Counted from the stretch's first letter, positions 50,420 through 59,010 are shown. The stretch is DNA of 64,000 nucleotides from an uncultured Collinsella sp. (GCA_958369225.1 CATXID010000001.1:310001-374000), one strand, 5' to 3'. Translations and numbers: made by a program. Notes: generated by a model from the sequence alone, not told the origin.

Positions 50420-50502
50420 GATCCCTTGGGGACGGAGGAAAACGGATCACTCAAGGAGTCAGGCGACCCAAGTGATCCGTTTTCCTCCGTCCCCTAGGGA
50501 TC
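50420..50502. repeat. GATCCGTTTTCCTCCGTCCCC palindrome, copy 2
   Basis: Arms 50420-50451 and 50471-50502 pair over 32 bp with one mismatch, the longest member of this family in the window. It lies between permease 2 and the promoter of the second ribosomal block. Confidence 0.92.
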
Positions 50503-50550
50503 AATATGTGCGGGGGAGTTGTGGAGTTGTGCAGGCAGACGAGGTTTTTC

Positions 50551-50579
50551 TGGAAATACGCACCCAATGCGCGTATAGT
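50551..50579 (+). promoter_or_regulatory. Promoter of the rplE block
   Basis: TGGAAA (50551-50556) and TATAGT (50574-50579) with 17 bases between them, 138 bases before rplE. It would give the separated second half of the spc operon its own transcription start. Confidence 0.5.
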
Positions 50580-50716
50580 ACCGATTGTTTTGTCGGCTCC
50601 TGCTGCGTCGAGTCCAAACCGCGAAATGCCATGAGCGGCGCGGATGCAGCCAGGAGGCACGAGGACAACCCATCGTGGCCACGCCCCGTGCTTAAAACCC
50701 CAAGAAGGAGTGAACA

Positions 50717-51274
50717 ATGGCAGAAGAGAAGTATGTGCCGCGTCTGAAGACCAAGTACAACAACGAGGTCAAGCAGCAGCTTCAGGACAAGTTCCAGTAC
50801 GAGAACGTCATGATGATCCCCAAGTTTGAGAAGATCGTCGTGAACATGGGTGTCGGCGAGGCCGCTACCGATTCCAAGGCCATCGACGGTGCCGTGCGCG
50901 ACCTGCGCGCCATCACCGGCCAGCAGCCGATGATCACCCGTGCCCGCAAGTCCATCGCTACCTTCCGCCTGCGCGCTGGTATGCCGATCGGCTGCAAGGT
51001 TACCCTGCGTGGCGACCGTATGTGGGAGTTCTTCGATCGTCTGACCTCCGTCGCGATCCCCCGTATCCGCGACTTCCGCGGCATCTCCGCCAAGAGCTTC
51101 GACGGCCGTGGTAACTTCTCCATGGGCGTCACCGAGCAGCTCATCTTCCCCGAGATCGACTTCGACTCCGTCGATCACCAGCGTGGTATGGACATCACTT
51201 TCGTGACCACCGCCAACACCGATGAGGAGGCCAAGGCCCTTCTGGACGCCTTCGGTTTCCCGTTCAAGAAATAG
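50717..51274 (+). CDS. rplE: 50S ribosomal protein L5
   Basis: Binds 5S rRNA and contacts P-site tRNA. 185 residues with KIVVNMGVGEA near residue 35, TGQQPMITRARKSIATFRLR near 75, and a C-terminal FDSVDHQRGMDITFVTTA. AGAAGGAGTG precedes ATG 50717. The gene normally follows rplX directly; here it begins a separate transcript. Confidence 0.96.
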   Translation: MAEEKYVPRLKTKYNNEVKQQLQDKFQYENVMMIPKFEKIVVNMGVGEAATDSKAIDGAVRDLRAITGQQPMITRARKSIATFRLRAGMPIGCKVTLRGDRMWEFFDRLTSVAIPRIRDFRGISAKSFDGRGNFSMGVTEQLIFPEIDFDSVDHQRGMDITFVTTANTDEEAKALLDAFGFPFKK

Positions 51275-51353
51275 GTTCACCTGCCCTATAAGCGCCGTTC
51301 CCACAAGGGGGCGGCGCTTGGGGCGAACAATACTCTATGTGAGGAGGATATAA

Positions 51354-51539
51354 GTGGCTAAGACATCGATGATCGTCAAGTGCAATCGCAAGCAGAAGTT
51401 CTCTACTCGTGAGTACACGCGCTGCCAGCGCTGCGGCCGTCCGCACTCTGTGTACCGCAAGTTCGGCCTGTGCCGTGTCTGCTTCCGCGAGCTTGCACTC
51501 AAGGGCGAGCTTCCCGGCGTTAAGAAGGCCAGCTGGTAA
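51354..51539 (+). CDS. rpsZ: 30S ribosomal protein S14, zinc-binding (type Z)
   Basis: 61 residues with the zinc ligands CQRCGRPHSVYRKFGLCRVCF (two CxxC pairs). The short, zinc-containing form is the usual one in this position in Gram-positives. The start is GTG 51354, with GAGGAGG upstream. The gene is often called rpsN. Confidence 0.95.
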   Translation: MAKTSMIVKCNRKQKFSTREYTRCQRCGRPHSVYRKFGLCRVCFRELALKGELPGVKKASW

Positions 51540-51658
51540 GTCACTACCAGCGTTTCAAGCATCCGTTTGGAACAGGGAAAACGCGCTAGTTAGGCTTTGC
51601 CGTTAAGGGCGGCGAAGAACCAAGAGCACGTGTTCATCAAGAACGAAGGAGAATCTGT

Positions 51659-52057
51659 ATGAACCTTACAGACCCGATCGCAGATATGCTTACGCGCATC
51701 CGTAACGCTAACTCTGTGAACAAGGCCACGGTCTCCATGCCGAGCAGCAAGAAGCTCGTCGAGATCGCTCGTGTTCTGCACGAGGAGGGCTACATCGAGG
51801 GCTACGATGTCGAGGACACCGTTCCCCAGAAGACTCTGCACATCACGCTTAAGTATGGTCCCAAGAAGGCTAAGGTCATCAACGGCATCCGCCGCATTTC
51901 CAAGCCGGGCCTGCGTAAGTACACCGGCGTTGCCGACATGCCCCGCGTCCGCGGTGGCCTTGGTACCGCCATTATTTCCACCAGCCATGGCGTCATGACC
52001 GACCGCGATGCTCGCAAGCACAACGTCGGCGGCGAGATCATCGCTTACGTCTGGTAA
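51659..52057 (+). CDS. rpsH: 30S ribosomal protein S8
   Basis: Central-domain 16S rRNA binder and, in E. coli, the spc operon repressor acting on the L5 leader. 132 residues, with TDPIADMLTRIRNA at the N terminus and the C-terminal GTAIISTSHGVMTDRDA motif. AAGGAG precedes the start. If S8 autoregulation is conserved, splitting of the operon could decouple rplN-rplX from it. Confidence 0.96.
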   Translation: MNLTDPIADMLTRIRNANSVNKATVSMPSSKKLVEIARVLHEEGYIEGYDVEDTVPQKTLHITLKYGPKKAKVINGIRRISKPGLRKYTGVADMPRVRGGLGTAIISTSHGVMTDRDARKHNVGGEIIAYVW

Positions 52058-52090
52058 TTCGCTCGGTAGGTAGAAGGAAAGGAGATCACC

Positions 52091-52627
52091 GTGTCTCGTA
52101 TCGGTAATAAGCCTGTCCAGATTCCCGCCGGAGTCGAAGTGGCAGTCAACGGCAACAACGTTGTCGTCAAGGGCCCCAAGGGCCAGCTCGAGCTCGATGT
52201 CTTTGAGAAGCTCGCTATCAACGTCGAGGACAACGTCCTCACCGTTTCCCGTCCCGATGACGAGCGTGAGACCCGTGCCCGCCACGGCCTCACCCGCGCC
52301 CTCATCCACAACATGGTTGTTGGCGTTTCCGAGGGCTTCGAGAAGAAGCTCGAGCTCGCCGGTGTCGGTTACCGCGTGCAGCAGAAGGGCAAGAACCTCG
52401 AGTTCTCCCTGGGCTTCTCGCACCCCGTGATCGTCGAGGCTCCCGAGGGCATCACCTTCGAGGTTCCCGACAACACCCACGTGAACGTCAAGGGTATCAA
52501 CAAGCAGCAGGTCGGTCAGATCGCCGCTGAGATCCGCGGCCATCGTCCTCCCGAGCCTTACAAGGGCAAGGGTATCCACTACGTTGGCGAGCACATCCGC
52601 CGCAAGCTGGGTAAGGCCGCCAAGTAG
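52091..52627 (+). CDS. rplF: 50S ribosomal protein L6
   Basis: Located at the factor-binding site of the large subunit. 178 residues, with SRIGNKPVQIPAGV at the start and the signature PEPYKGKGIHYVGEHIRRKLGK at the C terminus. GTG start with GAAAGGAG upstream. Confidence 0.96.
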   Translation: MSRIGNKPVQIPAGVEVAVNGNNVVVKGPKGQLELDVFEKLAINVEDNVLTVSRPDDERETRARHGLTRALIHNMVVGVSEGFEKKLELAGVGYRVQQKGKNLEFSLGFSHPVIVEAPEGITFEVPDNTHVNVKGINKQQVGQIAAEIRGHRPPEPYKGKGIHYVGEHIRRKLGKAAK

Positions 52628-52702
52628 TCGTAACCGACTCACTCGCATAAGACCAGCACCCCGTCAGGTGCTGGCAAGATCAACCTTTTTAGGAGTTTAC
52701 GT

Positions 52703-53071
52703 ATGAACAAGCATAAGGCGAAGCTGGAAGGCCTCAAGCGTCGTCAGCGTCGTGTTCGCGGCAAGGTCTCGGGTACCGCCGAGCGTCCGCGTCTTCGCGT
52801 GACCCGTACTAACGCCAACATCTATGCCCAGATCATCGACGACAGCAAGGGCTCCAGCCTGACGCTCGTCTCCGCCTCGACCCTCGAGGCGGAGTTCAAG
52901 GGCACCCACACCTCGAACAAGGAGGCTGCGGAGAAGGTCGGTCAGCTCGTTGGCAAGCGCGCCATCGAGGCCGGCATCACCAAGGTCGCCTTCGATCGCG
53001 GTGGCCGTATCTACCATGGCCGCGTCAAGGCCCTCGCCGACGGTGCTCGTGCCGCCGGTCTCGAGTTCTAG
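52703..53071 (+). CDS. rplR: 50S ribosomal protein L18
   Basis: 5S rRNA binder. 122 residues with RRQRRVRGKVSGTAERPRL at the N terminus and FDRGGRIYHGRVKALADGARAAGLEF at the C terminus. TTTTTAGGAG precedes ATG 52703. Confidence 0.96.
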   Translation: MNKHKAKLEGLKRRQRRVRGKVSGTAERPRLRVTRTNANIYAQIIDDSKGSSLTLVSASTLEAEFKGTHTSNKEAAEKVGQLVGKRAIEAGITKVAFDRGGRIYHGRVKALADGARAAGLEF

Positions 53072-53085
53072 GAGGTATGTAGCAC

Positions 53086-53610
53086 ATGGCTCGTAATCAG
53101 AAGCAGCAGCGCGAGGCCTCCGAGTTCGAGGAGCGCGTCGTTTACATCAACCGCGTGTCGAAGACCGTCAAGGGTGGTCGTCGCATGAGCCTCGTCGCTC
53201 TCGTCGTCGTTGGCGACGGCAAGGGCAACGTTGGCGTTGGCATGGGCAAGTCCGCTGAGGTGCCCCTGGCCATCTCCAAGGCGTCTCTCGATGCCAAGAA
53301 GAACATGTTCCACGTGCCGGTGACCGAAGAGGGCACCATCCCGCACGAGGTTCTCGGTCACTTTGGTGCCGGCCGCATCATCATCAAGCCCGCTGTCGAG
53401 GGTACCGGCGTTATCGCCGGCGGCGCTGTGCGCCCCCTCTTCGAGCTTGCTGGCATCAAGAACGTCCTGTCCAAGTCCCTCGGTACCGACAACGGCCTTA
53501 ACATCATCAAGGCTGCCGTCGAGGGCCTCAAGGAGCTCTCCAGCCCTGAGGACGTCGCGGCTCGCCGTGGCCTGACGGTCTCCGAGATGTTCGTCGGTAA
53601 GGAGAACTAA
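53086..53610 (+). CDS. rpsE: 30S ribosomal protein S5
   Basis: Decoding-fidelity protein. 174 residues with RVSKTVKGGRRMSLVALVVVGDG (dsRNA-binding fold) and GAGRIIIKPAVEGTGVIAGGAVR. TAGGAGG lies 11 bases before ATG 53086. The stop is two bases from rpmD. Confidence 0.96.
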   Translation: MARNQKQQREASEFEERVVYINRVSKTVKGGRRMSLVALVVVGDGKGNVGVGMGKSAEVPLAISKASLDAKKNMFHVPVTEEGTIPHEVLGHFGAGRIIIKPAVEGTGVIAGGAVRPLFELAGIKNVLSKSLGTDNGLNIIKAAVEGLKELSSPEDVAARRGLTVSEMFVGKEN

Positions 53611-53612
53611 GC

Positions 53613-53795
53613 ATGGCTGACACCATCAAGATCAAGCAGGTCCGCAGCACCAACGGTTGCAAGCAGGACCAGGTCCGTACTGTCCGTGCCCTCGGTCTCC
53701 ACAGGATCCGCGAGGTTCGCGAGATTGCTGACAACGAGTCCGTCCGCGGCATGATCTTCAAGGTCAAGCACCTTGTCGAGATTGTAGAGGAGTAG
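53613..53795 (+). CDS. rpmD: 50S ribosomal protein L30
   Basis: 60 residues with IKIKQVRSTNGCKQDQVRTVRALGLHRI, typical of bacterial L30. Lies two bases after rpsE and three before rplO. Confidence 0.95.
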   Translation: MADTIKIKQVRSTNGCKQDQVRTVRALGLHRIREVREIADNESVRGMIFKVKHLVEIVEE

Positions 53796-53798
53796 CAA

Positions 53799-54248
53799 AT
53801 GCAGCTTCACGATCTTACTCCCGCGCCCGGTTCCACCAAGAACCGCAAGCGCGTCGGCCGTGGCAATTCTTCGGGTCACGGCACCACTTCTGGCCGCGGC
53901 CAGAAGGGCCAGGGTTCCCGCTCTGGCGGCACCAAGGGTGCCGGCTTCGAGGGTGGCCAGACTCCGCTGGCTATGCGCCTGCCCAAGCTTCCGGGCTTCC
54001 GCAACCCCCGTCGTATCGAGTACACCGCTGTCAACGTCGAGCGTCTCGAGCGTAAGTTCGAGGACGGCGCTGTGATCGACGGTGCCGCTCTTAAGGCCGC
54101 TCGCATCACCAAGAGCGAGTTCGAGCCCGTCAAGGTGCTCGGCAATGGTGAGCTCACCAAGAAGTTCACGGTCAAGGTCGACAAGGTCAGCGCTTCTGCG
54201 CAGGCCAAGATCGAGGCCGCCGGCGGAAAGGTCGAGCTGCCGTGCTAA
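53799..54248 (+). CDS. rplO: 50S ribosomal protein L15
   Basis: 149 residues with the Gly/Arg-rich N-terminal segment KRVGRGNSSGHGTTSGRGQKGQ and RLPKLPGFRNP. The last codons overlap the secY start. Confidence 0.96.
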   Translation: MQLHDLTPAPGSTKNRKRVGRGNSSGHGTTSGRGQKGQGSRSGGTKGAGFEGGQTPLAMRLPKLPGFRNPRRIEYTAVNVERLERKFEDGAVIDGAALKAARITKSEFEPVKVLGNGELTKKFTVKVDKVSASAQAKIEAAGGKVELPC

Positions 54249-55528
54249 ATGGTCTTAAGAATGCTTTCCGCATCAAAGAACTGCGCGAAAAGATTCTTTT
54301 TACCATAGCTATGCTCGTCGTGTACCGCATTGGTGCGCACGTTCCTGTGCCCGGCATTCCCTTCCAGGGGATGCTGGGCCTTTTCTCGACCGGGAGCAAC
54401 TCGGTCGCCGCAGGTGCTATGGCCCTCCTGAATCTTTTCTCTGGTGGCGCGTTGAGCTATGTCTCGGTGTTCTCTTTGGGCATCATGCCGTACATCACGA
54501 GCTCGATTATCCTCCAGATGCTCCAGGCCGTCGTGCCTTCCCTGCATGAGCTTGCCCGCGAGGGCGAGGTCGGTCAGACCAAGATTACGCAGTATTCGCG
54601 TTACCTCACCTTGGCTCTGGCTATCCTCAACTCCGTGGGTTACCTCTTCCTCTTTAAGAGCTTCGGCATTAGCTTCAACGGTGCCGGTGCTCCCGAGATC
54701 ATCTTCGACCTCATGATCGTCGGTACGCTCACCGCGGGCGCCATGCTGATCATGTGGATTGGTGAGCTCATCACCCAGCGCGGTATCGGCAATGGCATGT
54801 CGCTGATCATCTTCGCGAACATCATGGCCGGTCTTCCGCAGGCGATCTTCTCCAGCACCGAGGGTAACGCCGGTGGCATCATCACCATGGTGATCATCTG
54901 CGCCATCATCCTGCTGGTCATCCCGCTGATTGTTTTCCTTGAGCGCGGCCAGCGCCGCATCCCGGTCTCCTACGCCAAGCGCGTCGTTGGCCGTCGCATG
55001 ATGGGTGGCCAGACCACCTACCTGCCCATCAAGGTCAACACCGCGGGCGTCGTGCCGATCATCTTCGCTTCGGCGCTGCTGTACTTCCCGGCTCAGATTG
55101 CCGTGTTCTTCCCCGGCATCGGCTGGATTCAGGCAGTTGCCTCTGCGCTTTCGACCGGTTGGCTCAACTGGGTGCTTAACGTTGTCCTCATCGTGTTCTT
55201 CGCGTACTTCTACACCTCTATGGTGTTCAACCCCGATGACACGGCCGACAACCTTAAGAAGCAGGGTGGCTTTATTCCGGGCGTCCGTCCGGGTAGGGCT
55301 ACCGCGGCCTACATCAAGAACGCGCTCAACAAGATTACGCTTCCCAGCGCTGTCTTCTTGGCGCTCATCGCCATCGTGCCTTCGATCATCTTCTCCTTCA
55401 CGGGTAACCAGCTGATCCAGGCATTTGGCGGCACGTCCATCCTCATCATGGTCGGCGTTGTGCTCGACACGGTCGACAAGCTCGAAGGCCAGATCAAGAT
55501 GTATGATTATGATGGATTCTTTAAATAG
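54242..55528 (+). CDS. secY: Preprotein translocase subunit SecY
   Basis: Central channel of the Sec translocon, 428 residues with ten membrane helices. Visible are RIGAHVPVPGIP near the first helix, the plug/helix 2 region SVFSLGIMPYITSSIILQ, and the loop RRIPVSYAKRVVGRRMMGG that contacts SecA and the ribosome. The start is GTG 54242, overlapping the rplO stop by seven bases, so translation is coupled. Confidence 0.96.
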   Translation: MLNGLKNAFRIKELREKILFTIAMLVVYRIGAHVPVPGIPFQGMLGLFSTGSNSVAAGAMALLNLFSGGALSYVSVFSLGIMPYITSSIILQMLQAVVPSLHELAREGEVGQTKITQYSRYLTLALAILNSVGYLFLFKSFGISFNGAGAPEIIFDLMIVGTLTAGAMLIMWIGELITQRGIGNGMSLIIFANIMAGLPQAIFSSTEGNAGGIITMVIICAIILLVIPLIVFLERGQRRIPVSYAKRVVGRRMMGGQTTYLPIKVNTAGVVPIIFASALLYFPAQIAVFFPGIGWIQAVASALSTGWLNWVLNVVLIVFFAYFYTSMVFNPDDTADNLKKQGGFIPGVRPGRATAAYIKNALNKITLPSAVFLALIAIVPSIIFSFTGNQLIQAFGGTSILIMVGVVLDTVDKLEGQIKMYDYDGFFK

Positions 55529-55546
55529 GCTAGAGGAGGATTGCTC

Positions 55547-56173
55547 ATGAACCTCGTATTGCTCGGAGCTCCGGGTGCCGGTAAGGGCACCGTCGCACAG
55601 GAGCTCGTCGCCGAGTTCGGCGTCGCTCACATTTCCACGGGCGACCTGCTGCGTGCTGCCGTCAAGGGTGGCACCGAGCTTGGTATTCAGGCTAAGAAGT
55701 ACATGGACGCCGGCGAGCTTGTTCCCGACCAGCTCGTAATCGACCTTGTCAAGGAGCGCCTTGCCGCCGATGACGCCCAGCAGGGCTTCATCCTCGACGG
55801 TTTTCCGCGCAACACTGCCCAGGCTGTGACGCTCGATTCCGAGCTCTCCGCCATGGGTCGTGAGATCGACTGCGCCCTTCTGGTCGACGTGGCCCCCGAG
55901 GTCATTATCGACCGTCTGTCTTCGCGTCGCACCTGCCGCGCCTGCGGTTACACCGGCACCGCTGCCGATGCTACCTGCCCCAAGTGCGGTGGCGAGATGT
56001 ATCAGCGCGACGACGACAAGCCCGAGACCATCAAGAACCGTCTCGACGTCTACGAGAAGTCCACGAGCCCGCTCGTCGACTACTATCGTGGCCAGGGTCT
56101 GCTCAAGTCGGTCAACGGTGACCAGGCTCGCGAGACCGTGTACGGGGATGTCAAAGAGGCTCTCGGTCTATGA
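55547..56173 (+). CDS. adk: Adenylate kinase with zinc-binding lid
   Basis: Interconverts ATP + AMP and 2 ADP. 208 residues: P-loop GAPGAGKGTVAQ, DGFPRNTAQA, and a lid with four Cys (CRACGYTG and CPKCGG), the zinc-bearing Gram-positive form. ATG 55547 is preceded by AGAGGAGG at seven bases; a TTG at 55541 would sit too close. It overlaps map by four bases. Confidence 0.95.
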   Translation: MNLVLLGAPGAGKGTVAQELVAEFGVAHISTGDLLRAAVKGGTELGIQAKKYMDAGELVPDQLVIDLVKERLAADDAQQGFILDGFPRNTAQAVTLDSELSAMGREIDCALLVDVAPEVIIDRLSSRRTCRACGYTGTAADATCPKCGGEMYQRDDDKPETIKNRLDVYEKSTSPLVDYYRGQGLLKSVNGDQARETVYGDVKEALGL

Positions 56174-56958
56174 TCAAGATTAAGTCTGCAACGCAAATCG
56201 AGCAGATGAAGAAGGCAGGAGCGCTATCTAAGATGGCGCTCCGCCACGTTGGAGCCATGGTTCGCCCTGGTGTTTCGACCTTTGAGCTTGATCAGCTTGC
56301 GGAGCAGATTATCCGCATGCATGGTGGCACCCCGGCCTTTAAGGGCTACGGCGGGTTCCCCGGTACCATTTGCGCATCGATTAACGATGCCGTGGTGCAC
56401 GGTATTCCCAATCCCGACATGATCCTGCGCGATGGCGATATCATCTCCATCGATACGGGTGCCGTTGTCGACGGTTGGGTCGGCGATAACGCTTGGACGT
56501 TTTTCGTCGGTACCCCCACGCCCGAGGCCAAGGCCCTGTGCGAGGTTACGCTCGATTGCCTTAAGGCTGCAATCGAGCAGGCTGTTCCCGGTAACCATAT
56601 TGGGGACATTGGTTATGCCGTCCAGTCCCTCGCCGAGTCTCACGGCTATGGCGTGCTTCGCGATTATGTGGGGCACGGCATTGGCCATGTGATGCACGAG
56701 GACCCCAATGTTCCGAATTACGGAAAAAAGGGGAGGGGCGTTCGTCTCCAGGCCGGTATGGTCATTGCCATCGAGCCGATGGTCACGATGGGATCCAATC
56801 ATGTGAGCACGGGCTCCGATGGTTGGATCGTTACGACCAACGATCACCTGCCCGCCGCGCACTACGAGAACACCGTCGCCATTACCGATGACGGCCCGGT
56901 GATTCTAACCACCGATGCGCAAGGCGCTTGGTGCTCCTTGCAAGGCGGCGAGATGTAG
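56170..56958 (+). CDS. map: Methionine aminopeptidase, type I
   Basis: Removes N-terminal Met from nascent proteins. 262 residues with metal ligands: Asp in SIDTGAVVDGWVGDNAW, His in GHGIGHVMHEDPNVP, Glu in AIEPMVTMG and the final Glu after the GWIVTTND strand. The start overlaps the adk stop (ATGA). Confidence 0.95.
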   Translation: MIKIKSATQIEQMKKAGALSKMALRHVGAMVRPGVSTFELDQLAEQIIRMHGGTPAFKGYGGFPGTICASINDAVVHGIPNPDMILRDGDIISIDTGAVVDGWVGDNAWTFFVGTPTPEAKALCEVTLDCLKAAIEQAVPGNHIGDIGYAVQSLAESHGYGVLRDYVGHGIGHVMHEDPNVPNYGKKGRGVRLQAGMVIAIEPMVTMGSNHVSTGSDGWIVTTNDHLPAAHYENTVAITDDGPVILTTDAQGAWCSLQGGEM

Positions 56959-57103
56959 AGGCCGCGTTCAAATTCGTCGGCATTTACATTTCAAAGTAAC
57001 AAGTTTCACTTAGTTGTGGAGCCATTACGAAGATATTACGATACGTGCACGCGTATTGTAGAATACTCAATCGCTGTCGTTTTCTAGAGAAAGATGATTG
57101 CTT

Positions 57104-57322
57104 GTGAAGAAGGAAGACGCAATTGAGCTCGAGGGTACGGTAAAGGAACCGCTGCCCAACGCCATGTTTAAGGTTGAGCTCGAGAACGGTCATTCGGTTC
57201 TGTGCAACATTTCTGGCAAGATCCGAATGAATTACATCCGTATTCTCCCCGGTGACAGGGTTGTCGTGGAGCTTTCCCCGTACGACCTGACCCGCGGCCG
57301 CATCACCTATCGCTATAAATAG
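57104..57322 (+). CDS. infA: Translation initiation factor IF-1
   Basis: OB-fold factor that blocks the A site during initiation. GTG 57104 gives MKKEDAIELEGTV and 72 residues, the usual length and N terminus. A TTG at 57098 would add two residues and lies nearer to the AGAGAAAG sequence, so the exact start is uncertain. ISGKIRMNYIRILPGDRVVVELSPYDLTRGRI is diagnostic. Confidence 0.94.
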   Translation: MKKEDAIELEGTVKEPLPNAMFKVELENGHSVLCNISGKIRMNYIRILPGDRVVVELSPYDLTRGRITYRYK

Positions 57323-57333
57323 CGGCACGCATA

Positions 57334-57389
57334 CACGCACTCCTTTTCCGACTGCAGGCTTAGCTCAACCTACGGTCGGATTGTGTGTG
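57334..57389 (+). promoter_or_regulatory. Candidate structured leader before rpmJ-rpsM
   Basis: CACGCAC (57334-57340) pairs with GTGTGTG (57383-57389), with CCGAC/GTCGG and AGG/CCT inside. It lies 84 bases upstream of rpmJ, where the alpha operon leader, the S4 target in E. coli, would be expected. No match to that pseudoknot is claimed. Confidence 0.4.
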
Positions 57390-57472
57390 AAGACCAGCCA
57401 TAGTTTTAAACGCCTGCGGCTGGGCGAGTAGATAGTAGGGAAGTAGTTTGAGCGCTACCGAAAGGAAGAACG

Positions 57473-57586
57473 ATGAAGGTACGTCCTTCGGTCAAGAAGA
57501 TGTGCGATAAGTGCAAAATCATTAGGCGCCATGGCAAGGTCCTCGTCATTTGCGAGAACCCCCGTCATAAGCAGCGTCAGGGTTAA
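57473..57586 (+). CDS. rpmJ: 50S ribosomal protein L36
   Basis: 37 residues, KVRPSVKKMCDKCKIIRRHGKVLVICENPRHKQRQG in outline: zinc-type with Cys pair CDKC, a third Cys and a His. AAAGGAAGAACG precedes ATG 57473. It is short enough to be missed by length cut-offs. Confidence 0.95.
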   Translation: MKVRPSVKKMCDKCKIIRRHGKVLVICENPRHKQRQG

Positions 57587-57600
57587 GAGAGGAGACTACG

Positions 57601-57975
57601 TTGGCCCGTATTAATGGTGTCGACCTCCCGCGTGAGAAGCGCGTTGAGATCGGTCTGACCTACATTTACGGCATCGGCCGCACCACTGCGACGAAGATTT
57701 GCGTCGAGTGCAACGTTAACGTGGATACGCGCGTTAAGGACCTCACCGAGGATGAGGTTAACGCCATCCGCGATTATATCGACAAGAACCAGATCATGGT
57801 TGAGGGCGACCTCCGCCGTGAGCGCAACCAGAACGTCAAGCGCCTTATGGACATCGGCTGCAACCGCGGCCTTCGTCACCGCAAGGGCCTCCCGGTCCGC
57901 GGCCAGCGCACCCACACTAACGCTCGTACCCGCAAGGGCCCGAAGCGTCAGATCGGTGCTAAGAAGAAGAAATAA
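57601..57975 (+). CDS. rpsM: 30S ribosomal protein S13
   Basis: Head protein forming intersubunit bridges. 124 residues with ARINGVDLPREKRVEIGLTYIYGIG at the N terminus and RHRKGLPVRGQRTHTNARTRKG at the C terminus. The start is TTG 57601 with AGAGGAG upstream, supported by the exact family N terminus. Confidence 0.95.
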   Translation: MARINGVDLPREKRVEIGLTYIYGIGRTTATKICVECNVNVDTRVKDLTEDEVNAIRDYIDKNQIMVEGDLRRERNQNVKRLMDIGCNRGLRHRKGLPVRGQRTHTNARTRKGPKRQIGAKKKK

Positions 57976-57989
57976 GGAGCGCTAGATAG

Positions 57990-58394
57990 ATGGCTACTGC
58001 TAAGAAGAACGTTCGCGCTGCCCGTCTGAAGCGCGCGGACCGTAAGAACATTTCCGTGGGCCAGGCTCACATTCGTTCTACGTTCAACAACACGATCGTT
58101 TCGATCACCGATCCCCAGGGCAACGTCATTTCCTGGAAGTCGGCTGGCCAGGTGGGCTTCAAGGGCTCCCGTAAGTCCACGCCGTTCGCTGCCCAGATGG
58201 CTGCCGAGGCTGCTGCCAAGCAGGCCATGGAGCACGGTATGAAGAAGGTTTCCGTCTTCGTCAAGGGCCCCGGCTCCGGTCGTGAGACCGCCATCCGCTC
58301 CCTCCAGGCTGCTGGCCTCGAGGTCTCGAGCATCCAGGACAAGACCCCCATCCCGCACAACGGCTGCCGCCCCAAGAAGCGTCGCCGCGTGTAA
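57990..58394 (+). CDS. rpsK: 30S ribosomal protein S11
   Basis: Platform protein next to the E site. 134 residues with AHIRSTFNNTIVSITDPQGNV and the C-terminal DKTPIPHNGCRPKKRRRV. AAGGAG precedes the start. Confidence 0.96.
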   Translation: MATAKKNVRAARLKRADRKNISVGQAHIRSTFNNTIVSITDPQGNVISWKSAGQVGFKGSRKSTPFAAQMAAEAAAKQAMEHGMKKVSVFVKGPGSGRETAIRSLQAAGLEVSSIQDKTPIPHNGCRPKKRRRV

Positions 58395-58413
58395 CTGAAA
58401 GGATCGTATCAAT

Positions 58414-59010
58414 ATGGCAATCGACAGGACTCCTGTTCTTAAGCGCTGCCGTCAGCTCGGGATCGATCCCGCTGAGCTCGGTTACAGCAGCAAGAAGGAA
58501 TCTATCCGTCAGCCCAAGCGCCGTCGCAAGGAATCTGAGTACGGCATGCAGCTGCGCGAGAAGCAGAAGGTCAAGTTCATCTATGGCGTTCTGGAGAAGC
58601 AGTTCCACGGCTACTTCAACAAGGCCCGTAAGATGAACGGCGTCACCGGTGAGAACCTCATGATCATCCTTGAGTCTCGCCTCGACAACGTCGTCTTCCG
58701 TCTTGGCTTCGCCCGCACCCGCAAAGAGGCTCGTCAGTCCGTCCGTCACGGTCACTTCACCGTGAACGGCAAGCGCGTGGACATCCCGTCCTACCGCGTC
58801 AAGGCCGGCGACGTCGTCGCTGTCGGCGAGAAGTTCCGTGACCTCCTCCCCATCAAGGAGGCCCTGATTTCCTCCGAGCGTTTCGAGGTCCCTGGCTGGC
58901 TCGAGGTCGATATCGAGAAGCTGTCTGGTAACGTGCTCGCTCTGCCGACGCGTGAGCAGATCAGCGGTGATATCAACGAGCAGCTCATCGTCGAGCTCTA
59001 CTCTAAGTAG
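58414..59010 (+). CDS. rpsD: 30S ribosomal protein S4
   Basis: Primary 16S binder with S4 domain. 198 residues; GENLMIILESRLDNVVFRLGFA and ARQSVRHGHFTVNGKRVDIPSYRVK form the S4 domain. In E. coli it represses the alpha operon. It sits between rpsK and rpoA as usual. Confidence 0.96.
   Translation: MAIDRTPVLKRCRQLGIDPAELGYSSKKESIRQPKRRRKESEYGMQLREKQKVKFIYGVLEKQFHGYFNKARKMNGVTGENLMIILESRLDNVVFRLGFARTRKEARQSVRHGHFTVNGKRVDIPSYRVKAGDVVAVGEKFRDLLPIKEALISSERFEVPGWLEVDIEKLSGNVLALPTREQISGDINEQLIVELYSK

Noticed and set aside
16494..50716. Integrative element or prophage as the origin of the 34-kb region
   Set aside because: No integrase, relaxase, phage structural gene, tRNA target or flanking direct repeat typical of site-specific integration was seen; gene style does not differ obviously from the flanks.
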